Positions 20,455 through 28,938 of a stretch of 64,000 bases of DNA are shown here, one piece after another. Origin of the DNA: Sporomusaceae bacterium (lineage in GTDB: Bacteria > Bacillota > Negativicutes > UBA1444); the NCBI GenBank assembly GCA_018434355.1, contig JAHDPL010000014.1:62001-126000 (forward strand). Direction: 5' to 3'. The notes under the pieces were generated by a model that saw only the letters and a list, made by a program, of their open reading frames with translations, searched no databases and had not been told where the DNA came from. The translations under genes were made by a program, and so were the position numbers. The first letter of the stretch is position 1. Each line of letters opens with the position of its first letter.

Positions 20455-20881
20455 GGCCCGGCACGAATACCATATTCACGAAACATTTGAAGCCGGCATC
20501 GTGCTGACCGGAACCGAAATCAAATCACTGCGGGGCGGTCGGGCCAACCTGACCGACTCCTACGCCAAAGTCGAAAATGGCGAACTGTTTCTGATCAGCG
20601 CCCACATCAGCCCCTACGAGCAAGGCAACCGGTTCAATCACGAACCGCGCCGCAACCGCAAACTGCTGATGCACAAGTCGGAAATCCTGCGTCTGCTCGG
20701 CAAGACCCGTGAAAAAGGCTATACCCTCGTTCCGCTGAAACTGTACCTGTCGCACGGACTGGCCAAAGTGGAGCTGGCGCTGGCCAGCGGCAAAGACCTG
20801 TACGACAAACGCCAGGCTGCCGCCGAGCATGACTCCAAGCGCGAAGTCGAGCGCGTACTGCGCGACCGCCAGCGCCAATAA
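20408..20881 (+). CDS. smpB: SsrA-binding protein SmpB
   Basis: A 157-residue tmRNA partner that loads tmRNA onto stalled ribosomes. It has the conserved [12 protein letters not shown] start, [46 protein letters not shown] and a basic C-terminal tail. The start is TTG 20408 with GAGGTGAAC 8-13 nt upstream, inside the 3' end of rnr, a classic coupled arrangement. The ssrA RNA follows 1.4 kb downstream. Confidence 0.97.
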   Translation: MAGKNQSIKIVAENRRARHEYHIHETFEAGIVLTGTEIKSLRGGRANLTDSYAKVENGELFLISAHISPYEQGNRFNHEPRRNRKLLMHKSEILRLLGKTREKGYTLVPLKLYLSHGLAKVELALASGKDLYDKRQAAAEHDSKREVERVLRDRQRQ

Positions 20882-20892
20882 GAGGTGTAACC

Positions 20893-22269
20893 ATGACTGA
20901 TCAACTGCGCACACAGGCCCTCGACTGGCAACTCTATGAGCAAGCCAAGAACTACGCACTGGATTATATGCAGACTGTACTGGATCGCCCCGTCTTTCCC
21001 GAAGCGGAAGCGATCATAAATCTGGCTGCATTCCGCGAAAAATTGCCGGATCAACCGGTAGACCCCTATCGTGTACTGGAAAAACTGCATCAGTTTGGCT
21101 CGCCGGCCACCGTGGCCCAGACCGGCGGCAGATACTTCGGCTTTGTCAACGGCGGCATCGTTCCCACCGCGCTCGCGGCAAAATGGCTGGTCGATGCTTG
21201 GGACCAAAACGCCGGCCTGTATGTGATGTCCCCTGTCGTATCGGTACTGGAAGAGGTATGCGAAAAATGGTTGGTCGATCTGCTGGATCTGCCGCAAAAT
21301 ACGGCGGCGGGGTTCGTCAGCGGCACATCGACTGCCAGTCTATGCGGTTTAGTCGCTGGACGCGACTACCTGCTGCGGAAAAACGGCTGGGATGTCAGCT
21401 CTCGCGGACTGTTCGGCGCACCGGAGATTCGCGTCGTACTCGGCGCCGGCGCTCACTCCACCGTATACAAAGCCCTGTCCATTTTAGGTCTGGGCAAAGA
21501 TCGCCTGATCCAAGTGCCGACCGACGAACAGGGACGGATGAGGGCAGACCTATTACCCGAACTGGACAGCAACACATTGTTGATCCTGCAGGCAGGCAAC
21601 GTGAACTCCGGCGCTTTCGACCCGTTCGTTGAAATCTGCAGCAAAGCCCGTGCGGCTGACGCCTGGGTCCACATCGACGGTGCATTTGGTCTGTGGGCCG
21701 CCGCATCGCCGCGCCTGAAACATCTGACGGCAGGCATCGAACTGGCTGACTCCTGGTCGGTCGACGCCCACAAAACCCTGAACGCCCCGTACGACTCCGG
21801 GCTGATTCTGTGCCGCCACCGCGACGCGCTGACTCAGGCTTTGCACATGACCGGCTCCTACATCATTTACAGCGAAAACCGCGACGGCATGCTGTACAGC
21901 CCCGATATGTCGCGCCGGGCCAGAGCCGTGGAACTGTGGGCAACCTTGATGGCGCTCGGACGCTTCGGCGTGGCGGCGCTGATCGAAGAGCTGCAGCAGA
22001 AAGCGGTGTACTTTGCCGACTGTTTGCGTCAGGCAGGCTTCACCGTCCTGAACGAAGTTTGTTTCAATCAAGTTCTGGTCTCCAGCGGCGATTCCGCGCA
22101 AACCAAAGAACTGCTAAAACTGATTCAGGCCTCCGGTGAATGTTGGTGCGGCGGCGCCAGTTGGCACGGCAACGATGTGATCCGAATCAGCGTCTGCTCC
22201 TATCGGACGACGCGGCAAGACATCGACCGATCGGTACAGGCTTTCGTGGCGGCCCGTCTTGTGTTATAA
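20893..22269 (+). CDS. PLP-dependent group II decarboxylase family protein
   Basis: A 458-residue fold-type I PLP enzyme related to aromatic-L-amino-acid and glutamate decarboxylases. The Schiff-base Lys is K294 in SVDAHKTLNAPYDSG, D262 in HIDGAFG contacts the pyridine nitrogen, and H188 in GAGAHST is the ring-stacking His. The length is normal. The start is ATG 20893 with AAGAGGTG upstream, 11 nt after smpB. Its insertion between smpB and ssrA is unusual. The substrate cannot be read from sequence. Its stop codon lies inside the -10 element of the ssrA promoter. Confidence 0.9.
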   Translation: MTDQLRTQALDWQLYEQAKNYALDYMQTVLDRPVFPEAEAIINLAAFREKLPDQPVDPYRVLEKLHQFGSPATVAQTGGRYFGFVNGGIVPTALAAKWLVDAWDQNAGLYVMSPVVSVLEEVCEKWLVDLLDLPQNTAAGFVSGTSTASLCGLVAGRDYLLRKNGWDVSSRGLFGAPEIRVVLGAGAHSTVYKALSILGLGKDRLIQVPTDEQGRMRADLLPELDSNTLLILQAGNVNSGAFDPFVEICSKARAADAWVHIDGAFGLWAAASPRLKHLTAGIELADSWSVDAHKTLNAPYDSGLILCRHRDALTQALHMTGSYIIYSENRDGMLYSPDMSRRARAVELWATLMALGRFGVAALIEELQQKAVYFADCLRQAGFTVLNEVCFNQVLVSSGDSAQTKELLKLIQASGECWCGGASWHGNDVIRISVCSYRTTRQDIDRSVQAFVAARLVL

Positions 22270-22270
22270 T
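22242..22270 (+). promoter_or_regulatory. Candidate ssrA promoter
   Basis: Weak -35 TTTCGT (22242-22247), 17-nt spacer, perfect -10 TATAAT (22265-22270), overlapping the end of the decarboxylase gene. The mature RNA would begin about 50 nt after this, consistent with RNase P trimming of a precursor. Confidence 0.55.
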
Positions 22271-22322
22271 AAATATTGCAAACGTGCAGCGATTCGTTTT
22301 TGCCAACCGTCGACCCTCACTC

Positions 22323-22672
22323 GGGGGCGTACTGGTTTCGACAGGGGCAGTTGTGGCATGGTAAGCGAGCCGGGATCCCACCAGCCCGCAATACGGTGGA
22401 ACTTGCTAACTGCAAACAACGAATACGCTTTAGCAGCTTAGTCTGTTAACGTTCTGCCCCCGCCCTTCCCGCGGCAGGGGACCAGGGCGCCACAATGCGG
22501 GATACCTAAAGGCCTGACTCCTGGAGGGCTGACAGGGAAACTTTACTAGGATAGTGGAACCGAAGCTTGTCTGTGGGCGTCGGGACTGCAAAATTTAAAT
22601 CACTGACTGCGCTCGGAGAAGGCCATGTGGCGATGCTTTTGGACAGGGGTTCGATTCCCCTCGCCTCCACCA
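22323..22672 (+). ncRNA. ssrA: Transfer-messenger RNA
   Basis: A 350-nt one-piece tmRNA. The 5' GGGGGCG pairs with 3' CGCCTCC to form the alanyl acceptor stem, the T arm has GGTTCGATTCC, and CCA is encoded. The tag reading frame (22412-22441) is GCA AAC AAC GAA TAC GCT TTA GCA GCT TAG, giving the tag (A)ANNEYALAA. Pseudoknot-like GC-rich segments follow. It is preceded by smpB and one enzyme gene, and followed by a terminator. Confidence 0.97.
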
Positions 22673-22697
22673 ATCAAATCCACCCAAAATTGAGAAG

Positions 22698-22732
22698 GAA
22701 GCCTTATCCTATATGGATTCGGCTTCTTTTTT
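22698..22732 (+). terminator. Terminator after ssrA
   Basis: GAAGCC..ATCC (22698-22709) pairs with GGAT..GGCTTC (22715-22726) across a small internal loop, followed by TTTTTT. Confidence 0.85.
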
Positions 22733-22742
22733 GTTTGGGCAG

Positions 22743-22869
22743 AAAATCTTGCAGGAAATGCCTCTAAAAAGCGTCGGATGCCCGAATCTGCACTTTCATG
22801 CGTTTCATGCATTATGACTCGCTCACCTTGGGTATACGCGCTTTTTACGAGGCGTTCCTGCAAGATCTT
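22743..22869. repeat. Inverted-repeat intergenic element
   Basis: A 127-bp segment bounded by 31-nt imperfect inverted arms (22743-22773 and 22839-22869) sharing ATCTTGCAGGAA, GCCTC and TAAAAAGCG with one gap each way. It lies directly between the ssrA terminator and the truncated GGDEF gene. It has the shape of a small non-autonomous element or a long RNA hairpin. No transposase is present and no target duplication is obvious. Confidence 0.55.
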
Positions 22870-22898
22870 ACGCAAAGATTTTATTCCCGCTTGCCCAC

Positions 22899-23996
22899 AT
22901 GTTTAAAACCCGGGTGATGATAGCCGTCTTTGTTCTTTCTCTGGCGATAGCTGTTGGCGGTACATTCTACCTGATGGCCAGATTGCTAAAACCGCTGAAT
23001 GAACTGGCTGCTATTACTGCCGCCTTGGGACAGGGCTGTTTTGACGAGCGCATAGGGATGGAAGCCGAAGATGAATTTCGCGAGCTATTGCACAGTGTGA
23101 ACCAAATGGCGGAAAACATTGAAAATCTTAATGCCAACATGGAACAGATGGTGGCGGAACGAACCAACGCCTTGGAGTTGGAAAAAGTCCGGTTTGAAAA
23201 ATTCTTTGAGAACAGTCCGGAATGCATTCTTATTTTTAACGGAGAACTGCAGGTTTTGAATGTCAATCCGGCCTTTACCCAATTTTTCGGTTATACCTGG
23301 GAGGAAATGCGAGGGGTGCTGAGCCCTAATTTTTTAAACACGGATCCTTCTGAGATTAAGGAAAAACTGAAGCTATTAGGTGAAGGCGCAGCTTATCGGG
23401 AAGAGGCTATTCGCCGCACTAAAACCGGCGAGTCAAAATGGGTTTCGATCATTAAATTTGCATTCAGGCAATACGACGGAGAAACCATATATTACGCCAT
23501 ATACAGCGATATATCCGAGCGTAAGAAAAATGAAGAAAAGCTTCAATTTTTGAGTTTTTACGACAGCCTTACCGGGCTCAAGAATCGCACGTATTTTGAG
23601 TTGGAAATGGGCAAGCTGCAACAGACGGGACAGGCTTGTGGCATCATCGTCTGTGATGCGGACGGCCTAAAACTGATTAACGATACCTTGGGTCATAGCG
23701 CCGGCGACCAGTTGCTCAAAACGGTTGCCCAAAGGCTTAAAAAAGCGGCAGGTATCGAGCAGCCCGCCAGAATAGGCGGCGATGAATTTGCGATTCTGCT
23801 CCCCGGAGCTTCCCAAGATGAAATTGCAAAGATTGTAGCAGCAATAAATTTTGAACAGGAGCATGACACGACAGAAAGAGAATATTCCGTATCAGTATCC
23901 GTCGGCTATGCGTACCGCGCAGACCATAGTGTCAGTATGGCAGAACTTTTCTCCAGGGCTGATTCCATGATGTATGCTGACAAAAGGCTTCAATAA
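22899..23996 (+). CDS. HAMP-PAS-GGDEF protein, probably 5'-truncated
   Basis: Diguanylate-cyclase-type protein of up to 365 residues: one membrane segment (about 6-27), HAMP (about 28-80), coiled coil, PAS (about 97-205) and GGDEF (about 215-365). The active-site GGDEF and the preceding DADGLKLINDTLGH are intact, so cyclic-di-GMP synthesis is possible. A normal protein of this type has an N-terminal membrane helix and an extracellular sensor domain before the HAMP-linked helix; here both are missing. No ribosome site precedes ATG 22899. The frame begins 30 nt after the inverted-repeat element, so the gene looks like the 3' part of a larger one. It may be a pseudogene, or expressed from an internal start. 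Confidence 0.7.
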   Translation: MFKTRVMIAVFVLSLAIAVGGTFYLMARLLKPLNELAAITAALGQGCFDERIGMEAEDEFRELLHSVNQMAENIENLNANMEQMVAERTNALELEKVRFEKFFENSPECILIFNGELQVLNVNPAFTQFFGYTWEEMRGVLSPNFLNTDPSEIKEKLKLLGEGAAYREEAIRRTKTGESKWVSIIKFAFRQYDGETIYYAIYSDISERKKNEEKLQFLSFYDSLTGLKNRTYFELEMGKLQQTGQACGIIVCDADGLKLINDTLGHSAGDQLLKTVAQRLKKAAGIEQPARIGGDEFAILLPGASQDEIAKIVAAINFEQEHDTTEREYSVSVSVGYAYRADHSVSMAELFSRADSMMYADKRLQ

Positions 23997-24111
23997 ATAT
24001 TAACAACTCCTTTCTTTTTATCCCGATTTATGTTATTAATAGATTAATCCCGCCAATGTACTGCTGTTCTGAGAATCCAAAACGGCATTGTGGAAAGGGG
24101 CTGAATTTGAT

Positions 24112-24879
24112 ATGGAAAGTGCAAGTCTTACAAACAGCAATCCAGAAAACAAAGGGATAGCGAAAACAATTATTCTAAGTCTTTCGCTACTGATCGGTCT
24201 TTGTTTGTTGGGTTATTTTATTTTCCAGGGGCTAAAAACTTTCAGCGACAAAGATCGTGTAGTGACCGTAAATGGATTGGCCGAAATGGATATGAAGGCG
24301 ACTTCGGCAACGATTGTCTTAAACTTTTCGCTTTCAGGTGATGATTTTCAGAACCTAATCAAGCAAACGGAAAATAAACGAAGCGCCATTATTGATTATT
24401 TAGCTAGTACTGGATACAACAAAAATGACATCACCGTAAGCAACCTCGAGGTAACCGACCGACAAAAATATTACGAAACCCGCATGCAAAACGGAGTACC
24501 GGTACAAGTAAAAATAGACCGCTATACCGTTGGACAAAGCCTGACCGTTAAAGCTAAAGACGTTGAAACGATCGAAAACGTTGCAGCTCAAATGAACTTG
24601 GCTCTGGTTACCAAAGATTTAACAGCTTATATAAGAACTGTCTATACTTATCCTGAATTAAACTCGATAAAGCCGAAATTAATTGCTGAAAGCACCAAAA
24701 ACGCACGAATCGCCGGTCAGCAATTTGCCGACGATTCACAAGCAAAATTAGGCAAAATTAAAACCGCTTCACAAGGGCAAATTTCTCTATCTGAGTATTA
24801 TCACTCTAATCCAGGCGGCGGAAAACAAAAAATTCAAAAAGCCAGAGTCGTAAGCGAGATCGTTTTTTTCCTGGAATAA
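24112..24879 (+). CDS. Membrane-anchored SIMPL-domain protein
   Basis: A 255-residue protein with an N-terminal membrane anchor (about 20-40) and an extracytoplasmic SIMPL (DUF541) domain, recognised from VVTVNGLAEMDMKATSATIVLNFS, the IVNYL-like segment, DITVSNLEVTDRQKYY and the closing KARVVSEIVFF. Bacterial members are envelope proteins, some linked to oxidative stress, without a defined reaction. ATG 24112 is about 12 nt after AAAGGGG; ATG 24088 has no ribosome site. It appears monocistronic with its own terminator. Confidence 0.85.
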   Translation: MESASLTNSNPENKGIAKTIILSLSLLIGLCLLGYFIFQGLKTFSDKDRVVTVNGLAEMDMKATSATIVLNFSLSGDDFQNLIKQTENKRSAIIDYLASTGYNKNDITVSNLEVTDRQKYYETRMQNGVPVQVKIDRYTVGQSLTVKAKDVETIENVAAQMNLALVTKDLTAYIRTVYTYPELNSIKPKLIAESTKNARIAGQQFADDSQAKLGKIKTASQGQISLSEYYHSNPGGGKQKIQKARVVSEIVFFLE

Positions 24880-24884
24880 CAGAT

Positions 24885-24911
24885 AAAAGCCCGCGAAATT
24901 CGCGGGCTTTT
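24885..24911 (+). terminator. Terminator after the SIMPL gene
   Basis: Perfect arms AAAAGCCCGCGAA (24885-24897) and TTCGCGGGCTTTT (24899-24911). Confidence 0.92.
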
Positions 24912-25052
24912 GCTATGCAGGGAAAAGGCGACAAAACATATTTTTCCCTCGAAAAAGCAGGATTTTTTGCGCCACCATAGAAAGAGTTACGCAATCAGGG
25001 AAATGCGAAAATATTTCGACAATTATTTTCAAAACGTTGGGAGGGACGAACA

Positions 25053-25730
25053 ATGAAACGCCAGAATTTAAAAGTCATCTTCACGCTTCTGACACTGGCA
25101 CTCCTGCTGCTAAGCTCATGCATCGCTGCTGCGGCAACACCAGGCATTACGTTCACTGCACCCAGGCAGTCCGATTCGATTACACCAGGCTCCCGTGCAA
25201 CGGTTACTTGGACTTGGAATGGCGATCCCGGACCGCTTAAGTTTGAAATGATGGAAGTCAACGGCTCCGTCAAGGACTACATTGTCAACGATGTGCGCAA
25301 ACCGCAGAACAACCTGGCCTGGACGGTCCGCGTGCAAGAATACAACTGGCACTCCCGCTTCAAAATAGTAGCACGCACCGTTTCTGGAAACAAAATTGTT
25401 GGCGAATCTGCACATTTTACCATCAAAGCACCCGAGTTCAGCGCCACTTTGTCGCTAAGAGGTCCCGTCTGGTCGGCCGGTGTTGTCAATAATATCCGAT
25501 GGTCACCCAGTAATCTGGCTGGTGATGCCAAAGTAGAACTTGTGCGAAAATCCGATAACCAAGCGGTGCATGTCATAACAGCTTCAGTCCCCTTCCAGCA
25601 AGGAAATCTAAATTGGGCGCCGCCAAAAACTCTGCCTGCCGCCTATGATGGCAAGGAGTTCTTCATCAGGGTCTGGAATAACAAAGTTGGCACTTGGGCA
25701 GACACGTACGCCTTCAAACTCGACCTTTAG
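25053..25730 (+). CDS. Secreted protein with two Ig-like (Kre9/KNH-type) domains
   Basis: A 225-residue exported protein. A hydrophobic leader ends either at a lipobox (LSSC, Cys 23) or just after it at an Ala-rich site, so lipoprotein or soluble secretion are both possible. Two tandem beta domains (about 30-125 and 135-225) each contain a WxW/W-P pattern (TVTWTWNGDPGPLKFEM; NNIRWSPSNLAGDAKVEL) and close with a FxI/FxL strand. This resembles Ser/Thr-rich GPI-anchor (Kre9/KNH) domains, which are common in bacterial surface proteins. GGGAGG precedes ATG 25053. The next secreted gene starts 17 nt downstream. Confidence 0.75.
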   Translation: MKRQNLKVIFTLLTLALLLLSSCIAAAATPGITFTAPRQSDSITPGSRATVTWTWNGDPGPLKFEMMEVNGSVKDYIVNDVRKPQNNLAWTVRVQEYNWHSRFKIVARTVSGNKIVGESAHFTIKAPEFSATLSLRGPVWSAGVVNNIRWSPSNLAGDAKVELVRKSDNQAVHVITASVPFQQGNLNWAPPKTLPAAYDGKEFFIRVWNNKVGTWADTYAFKLDL

Positions 25731-25747
25731 AAAAAGAGGTGATAGAA

Positions 25748-26152
25748 ATGCGCTATGAAAAAATAGTTTTTGCTCTTGTTGTTCTATTCTTGTGTTTCAC
25801 TGCCTTTACTGCTGAATCCGCCCCCTCGACCTCCCCTGGCAAAGTGACACGCGTTTCAGTTTCGGCCAGTTCACCAATTCCCATTGACAATAGCGAGTTG
25901 AGGTATGATTTGACAGGATCGATCACTGTGGATGGTCCGGCTACAGTAAATTATTACTGGCTTCGCAGCGGAGTAAAAGCTCCTACGGCCAATCGAATCA
26001 GCTTCAGTTCGGCCGGATCGCAAAATGTCACGAGCCACCTGAATGTCGTCAAAACCTCACAGGTTCAACGGTTATGGGTGCAAATCAAAATCACCAGCCC
26101 AAATCAGATCATCTCAAAACAACTTGAAATTATTGTCCCCGCAGCGAAATGA
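25748..26152 (+). CDS. Small secreted beta-domain protein
   Basis: A 134-residue exported protein with a signal peptide (residues 1-24, ending AESA) and one beta-sandwich-like domain (VTRVSVSASSPIPIDNSELRY to the C-terminal KQLEIIVPAAK). No Cys or catalytic motif is seen. The start is ATG 25748, after GAGGTGAT. Closely following the Kre9-like gene, it probably shares its transcript. Function unknown. Confidence 0.65.
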   Translation: MRYEKIVFALVVLFLCFTAFTAESAPSTSPGKVTRVSVSASSPIPIDNSELRYDLTGSITVDGPATVNYYWLRSGVKAPTANRISFSSAGSQNVTSHLNVVKTSQVQRLWVQIKITSPNQIISKQLEIIVPAAK

Positions 26153-26213
26153 ACATCTGAACCACGACCGACGACATAAGTCCCGTAACGCGCTGTGCTG
26201 GGCGGTGGATTTT

Positions 26214-27308
26214 ATGCTCAAGGATACTACTTGTCCAAACGGAGATGTATCAAAAGTTTCCGTTGAGCTCCAAAGATTAGATTATCTTGATAACATTAAA
26301 TGGGTGTTGTCGGTTTTGGTCATTCTTCATCATGCCGCTGCTGTTGCGGGTCTTGACGCCTTCCCGCTGAATTTACCTCTGGTAATAGAATCTGAACACT
26401 ATCAATACAGGATTCTCAGTCAATTTCAGGCTGCCAATCAGGGGTTTTTCATGGGGTTGTTCTTTTTCATCTCCGCTTATTTTGTTGTTCCGTCGTACGA
26501 GAAAAAGGGAAAGTGGTGCTTTTTGCAGGACAAATTTATCCGCTTAGGCATTCCCCTGCTTCTGACAGTATTCATCATCGACCCCGTCGCGATATATATA
26601 GTCGATGATTATTCATTCCTGCGGTCGCTACAGAATAGCTTCCACTTATATGGCGAGATGCTGCGCTCTTTCAATATGCTGTTGGGCGTTGCCTGGTTTT
26701 GTTGGACACTGATAGTATTTAACATTGGATACATGCTTTACAGAGAATTGAGTCCTAACAATGAGAAAATACTGCATCCTCTTCCAACAATCCTGGAGAT
26801 GGTATCTTTTGCAGCAGCGATGATCCCGTTATATTATTCGGGCTTGTTGTTAATGAATATTTTAGGAAAAGACTTTTTGGGATTCCATTTATTGCAAAAC
26901 TTCCCTATGTATATTGCGATGTACTGTTTTGGCATCAAAGCTTATAACAATCGCTGGTTAGGACAGATCACGCACAAAAGCGCCTTTATTTGGATTATCA
27001 TTTGGATATTTGCAATGATTTTTCGACTGGTTTCCTTTGAGACAATCGGTATGAGTATTTTTTTGCTCTTCCATTTCAAGATATTTTTCAACACGAAAAA
27101 TCGATGGACTACAATGATGTCGCGGTCTGCATATGCGGCTTATATTATTCAAGTGATCCCGCTATGTTTTGTGGGAAAATTGCTACAGCCACATATGTCG
27201 CAACTTCCGATTGTGAATTTTTTAGTTGTTGGCATTCCTTCAGTTGCCCTCTCGTTTATAGCAGGATACTATCTGAGCCGGCTTCCTGTATTGAAAAAAA
27301 TACTTTAA
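26214..27308 (+). CDS. Membrane acyltransferase, acyltransferase-3 (OafA/YrhL) family
   Basis: A 364-residue polytopic protein with about ten membrane helices. The family hallmarks are near the N-terminus: RLDYLDNIKWVLSVLVILHHA, with the His pair used in acyl transfer, and FFFISAYFVVPSYEKKG with the Arg/Lys-rich loop after it. Such enzymes move acetyl or other acyl groups onto surface polysaccharides or small molecules. The frame is open to 26043, but that overlaps the upstream secreted gene; ATG 26214 has GGTGGA 5 nt upstream. The region is AT-rich compared with the glycolytic part, and the neighbours are small secreted proteins. Confidence 0.85.
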   Translation: MLKDTTCPNGDVSKVSVELQRLDYLDNIKWVLSVLVILHHAAAVAGLDAFPLNLPLVIESEHYQYRILSQFQAANQGFFMGLFFFISAYFVVPSYEKKGKWCFLQDKFIRLGIPLLLTVFIIDPVAIYIVDDYSFLRSLQNSFHLYGEMLRSFNMLLGVAWFCWTLIVFNIGYMLYRELSPNNEKILHPLPTILEMVSFAAAMIPLYYSGLLLMNILGKDFLGFHLLQNFPMYIAMYCFGIKAYNNRWLGQITHKSAFIWIIIWIFAMIFRLVSFETIGMSIFLLFHFKIFFNTKNRWTTMMSRSAYAAYIIQVIPLCFVGKLLQPHMSQLPIVNFLVVGIPSVALSFIAGYYLSRLPVLKKIL

Positions 27309-27332
27309 AAAAAATATGGGGGAGGTTTCTTT

Positions 27333-28076
27333 GTGAAAACTGGCGTTAATTTTCGAATTGTAGTTCTGTCCGTTCTGTCGTTTTTTATGATTTTGAATAC
27401 TGGCTACGCAGCCGAAAACGGTCTCCTGGCCCACTACAAATTCAAGACAGACTTCAATGACGCATCCGGCAATGGCTTCAACGGGTCAATCGTAGGCGCC
27501 GTGTCGCTGGCTGAGGATGATGTCGTTGGAAAACACGCGGTATTTAATGGCGGCTATATCAGCATTCCCAACGGATCAGCCCTACAGCTGCAAAACACTT
27601 TCACGCTTTCTGTCTGGGTTCTGGTCGATTCCGCCAAAAGCGGCAACAAAGCCCAGTCCATTTTTTCCAAAATGAACGACGCTGGCACGCATAACATCGT
27701 TCATGCCTTTACCCGCGGCGCTTTCGGCGCCAGAATGGATGTGAATTTCGGCAAGGCCGGCAATGTCCTGGTCACCGGTGGATCTTACGATAATTATGGA
27801 ATGGGCAACAACTGGACCCATTTGGCATTTTCCTGCGATGGCAGCAAGCTCCATCTTTATGTCAACGGCATGTTGAAAGGCTCTTCGCGCGCTATTCCAG
27901 CCGGAATGTCCATCGTTCCATCCAATGGAAAGGTTCGGATAGGAACCGGCAACGACACAAGCAACCAAGGTCTTTTCTTTATGGGAAAAATGGCTGATTT
28001 TCGCCTATATAGCAGAATATTGGGGCCGGATGAAATCCAGGCCCTGCATCAAGCTGGCGCAAACAGCGCCGATTAA
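27333..28076 (+). CDS. Secreted LamG/concanavalin-like domain protein
   Basis: A 247-residue exported protein: signal peptide (1-26, ending GYAAEN) and one LamG-type jelly-roll domain. Recognisable strands are GLLAHYKFKTDFNDASGNGFNG, FTLSVWVLVDS, WTHLAFSCDGSKLHLYVNG and ADFRLYSRILGPDEIQALH. These domains usually bind carbohydrate or Ca2+ at the surface; no catalytic domain is attached. GTG 27333 follows GGGGGAGG. Its last four bases overlap the stop of the convergent hydrolase gene. Confidence 0.85.
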   Translation: MKTGVNFRIVVLSVLSFFMILNTGYAAENGLLAHYKFKTDFNDASGNGFNGSIVGAVSLAEDDVVGKHAVFNGGYISIPNGSALQLQNTFTLSVWVLVDSAKSGNKAQSIFSKMNDAGTHNIVHAFTRGAFGARMDVNFGKAGNVLVTGGSYDNYGMGNNWTHLAFSCDGSKLHLYVNGMLKGSSRAIPAGMSIVPSNGKVRIGTGNDTSNQGLFFMGKMADFRLYSRILGPDEIQALHQAGANSAD

Positions 28077-28774
28077 TTAAGGTGCTTACCTAACCACTTG
28101 CGATAAATGTTCAGTTGTTTAGTGGTATGGAAATAGTGTTCTCCCTTTTCCATTATTTCCAGCTCACAGGCAAATCTTTCTGCGAAAGCAGATACTACTT
28201 CAAACTCGCACAGGTTGTCCTTGCTGCCATACAATATGGCAGTGGGGCTTTGCCATCTAACCACCGGGTTGTCCCTGACATAGCAATAATAATCCCAGTA
28301 AAGTGTAGGTCCTGCCGGCGTTGTGACCTCTTGTTCCTCCTTCAGTCTTTCTTTGCTCACTTGGAACCAATTCATCATATTTTCGATAATACGGCCCATG
28401 TCAACAACCGGCGACAAAAACAAACTTTGGCGCAAGCCGACATCGCGATAGGCAAGCAGGCTAAAATAAGCGCCCATGCTACAGGCAAACAGACTTACCT
28501 CTTTTGCGCCCTGTCGAACATAGTTCATAATCGTCCCAAGATCATGAACGCAGTTTTGCACCTTGCACGGAGTAGGTTCCTTTTTTCGATCTCCATGTTG
28601 CGGCAAGTCGAAGCTCAGCACCTGATAGCCTGATGGAATCGCCGCCTCCGCCAGCAGAGCGATTGTTTCGTCGTCTTTGCTTGACATGTTCCCATGCACA
28701 GCCACCATGATTTTGTCCGTTTCTTCTCCCCATAGTATTGCCGGGATATTCTCGATATACAAATTTTGTCTCAT
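28073..28774 (-). CDS. Alpha/beta hydrolase family protein
   Basis: A 233-residue cytosolic alpha/beta hydrolase. The oxyanion-side motif is VAVHGNMSS, the nucleophile elbow is ACSMGAY (Ala in place of the first Gly), the acid is probably D in YGSKDNL, and the His is in GEHYFH. It resembles peptidase- or esterase-like serine hydrolases of the YqiA/S9-like sort. ATG 28774 follows GGAGGG. It is convergent with the LamG gene. Substrate unknown. Confidence 0.8.
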   Translation of the reverse strand: MRQNLYIENIPAILWGEETDKIMVAVHGNMSSKDDETIALLAEAAIPSGYQVLSFDLPQHGDRKKEPTPCKVQNCVHDLGTIMNYVRQGAKEVSLFACSMGAYFSLLAYRDVGLRQSLFLSPVVDMGRIIENMMNWFQVSKERLKEEQEVTTPAGPTLYWDYYCYVRDNPVVRWQSPTAILYGSKDNLCEFEVVSAFAERFACELEIMEKGEHYFHTTKQLNIYRKWLGKHLN

Positions 28775-28858
28775 CCTAGGCCCTCCAATAATATACATTT
28801 TTTATCAAGCCCGACTTTACATCGCCATCCTATTTTTGTCAACTTATCAGCCTGATTC

Positions 28859-28887
28859 TTGAATTTCAAAAAATGACATGATATAGT
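28859..28887 (+). promoter_or_regulatory. Promoter of the Lsa leader and gene
   Basis: -35 TTGAAT (28859-28864), 17-nt spacer, -10 TATAGT (28882-28887), about 30 nt before the leader peptide start. It fits a transcript with a leader of roughly 260 nt. Confidence 0.65.
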
Positions 28888-28917
28888 ATTCACGAAAAGA
28901 TTATGGGAGTTGAAAAG

Positions 28918-28938
28918 ATGAAAATTCTTTCTTGCTAA
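28918..28938 (+). CDS. Leader peptide MKILSC upstream of the ABC-F gene
   Basis: Six codons (ATG AAA ATT CTT TCT TGC) and TAA, preceded by GGGAG at an 8-nt distance, a better ribosome site than many full genes here. The codons TTCTTTCTTGC (28925-28935) are perfectly complementary over 11 nt to 29017-29027 in the leader RNA, the arrangement used by ribosome-stalling attenuators. It lies 218 nt upstream of the ABC-F start. Confidence 0.75.
   Translation: MKILSC

Noticed and set aside
22600-22875. Small minus-strand frame across the tmRNA 3' end and the repeat
   Set aside because: It overlaps the tRNA-like domain of ssrA, and its content is explained by the RNA and the inverted repeat.
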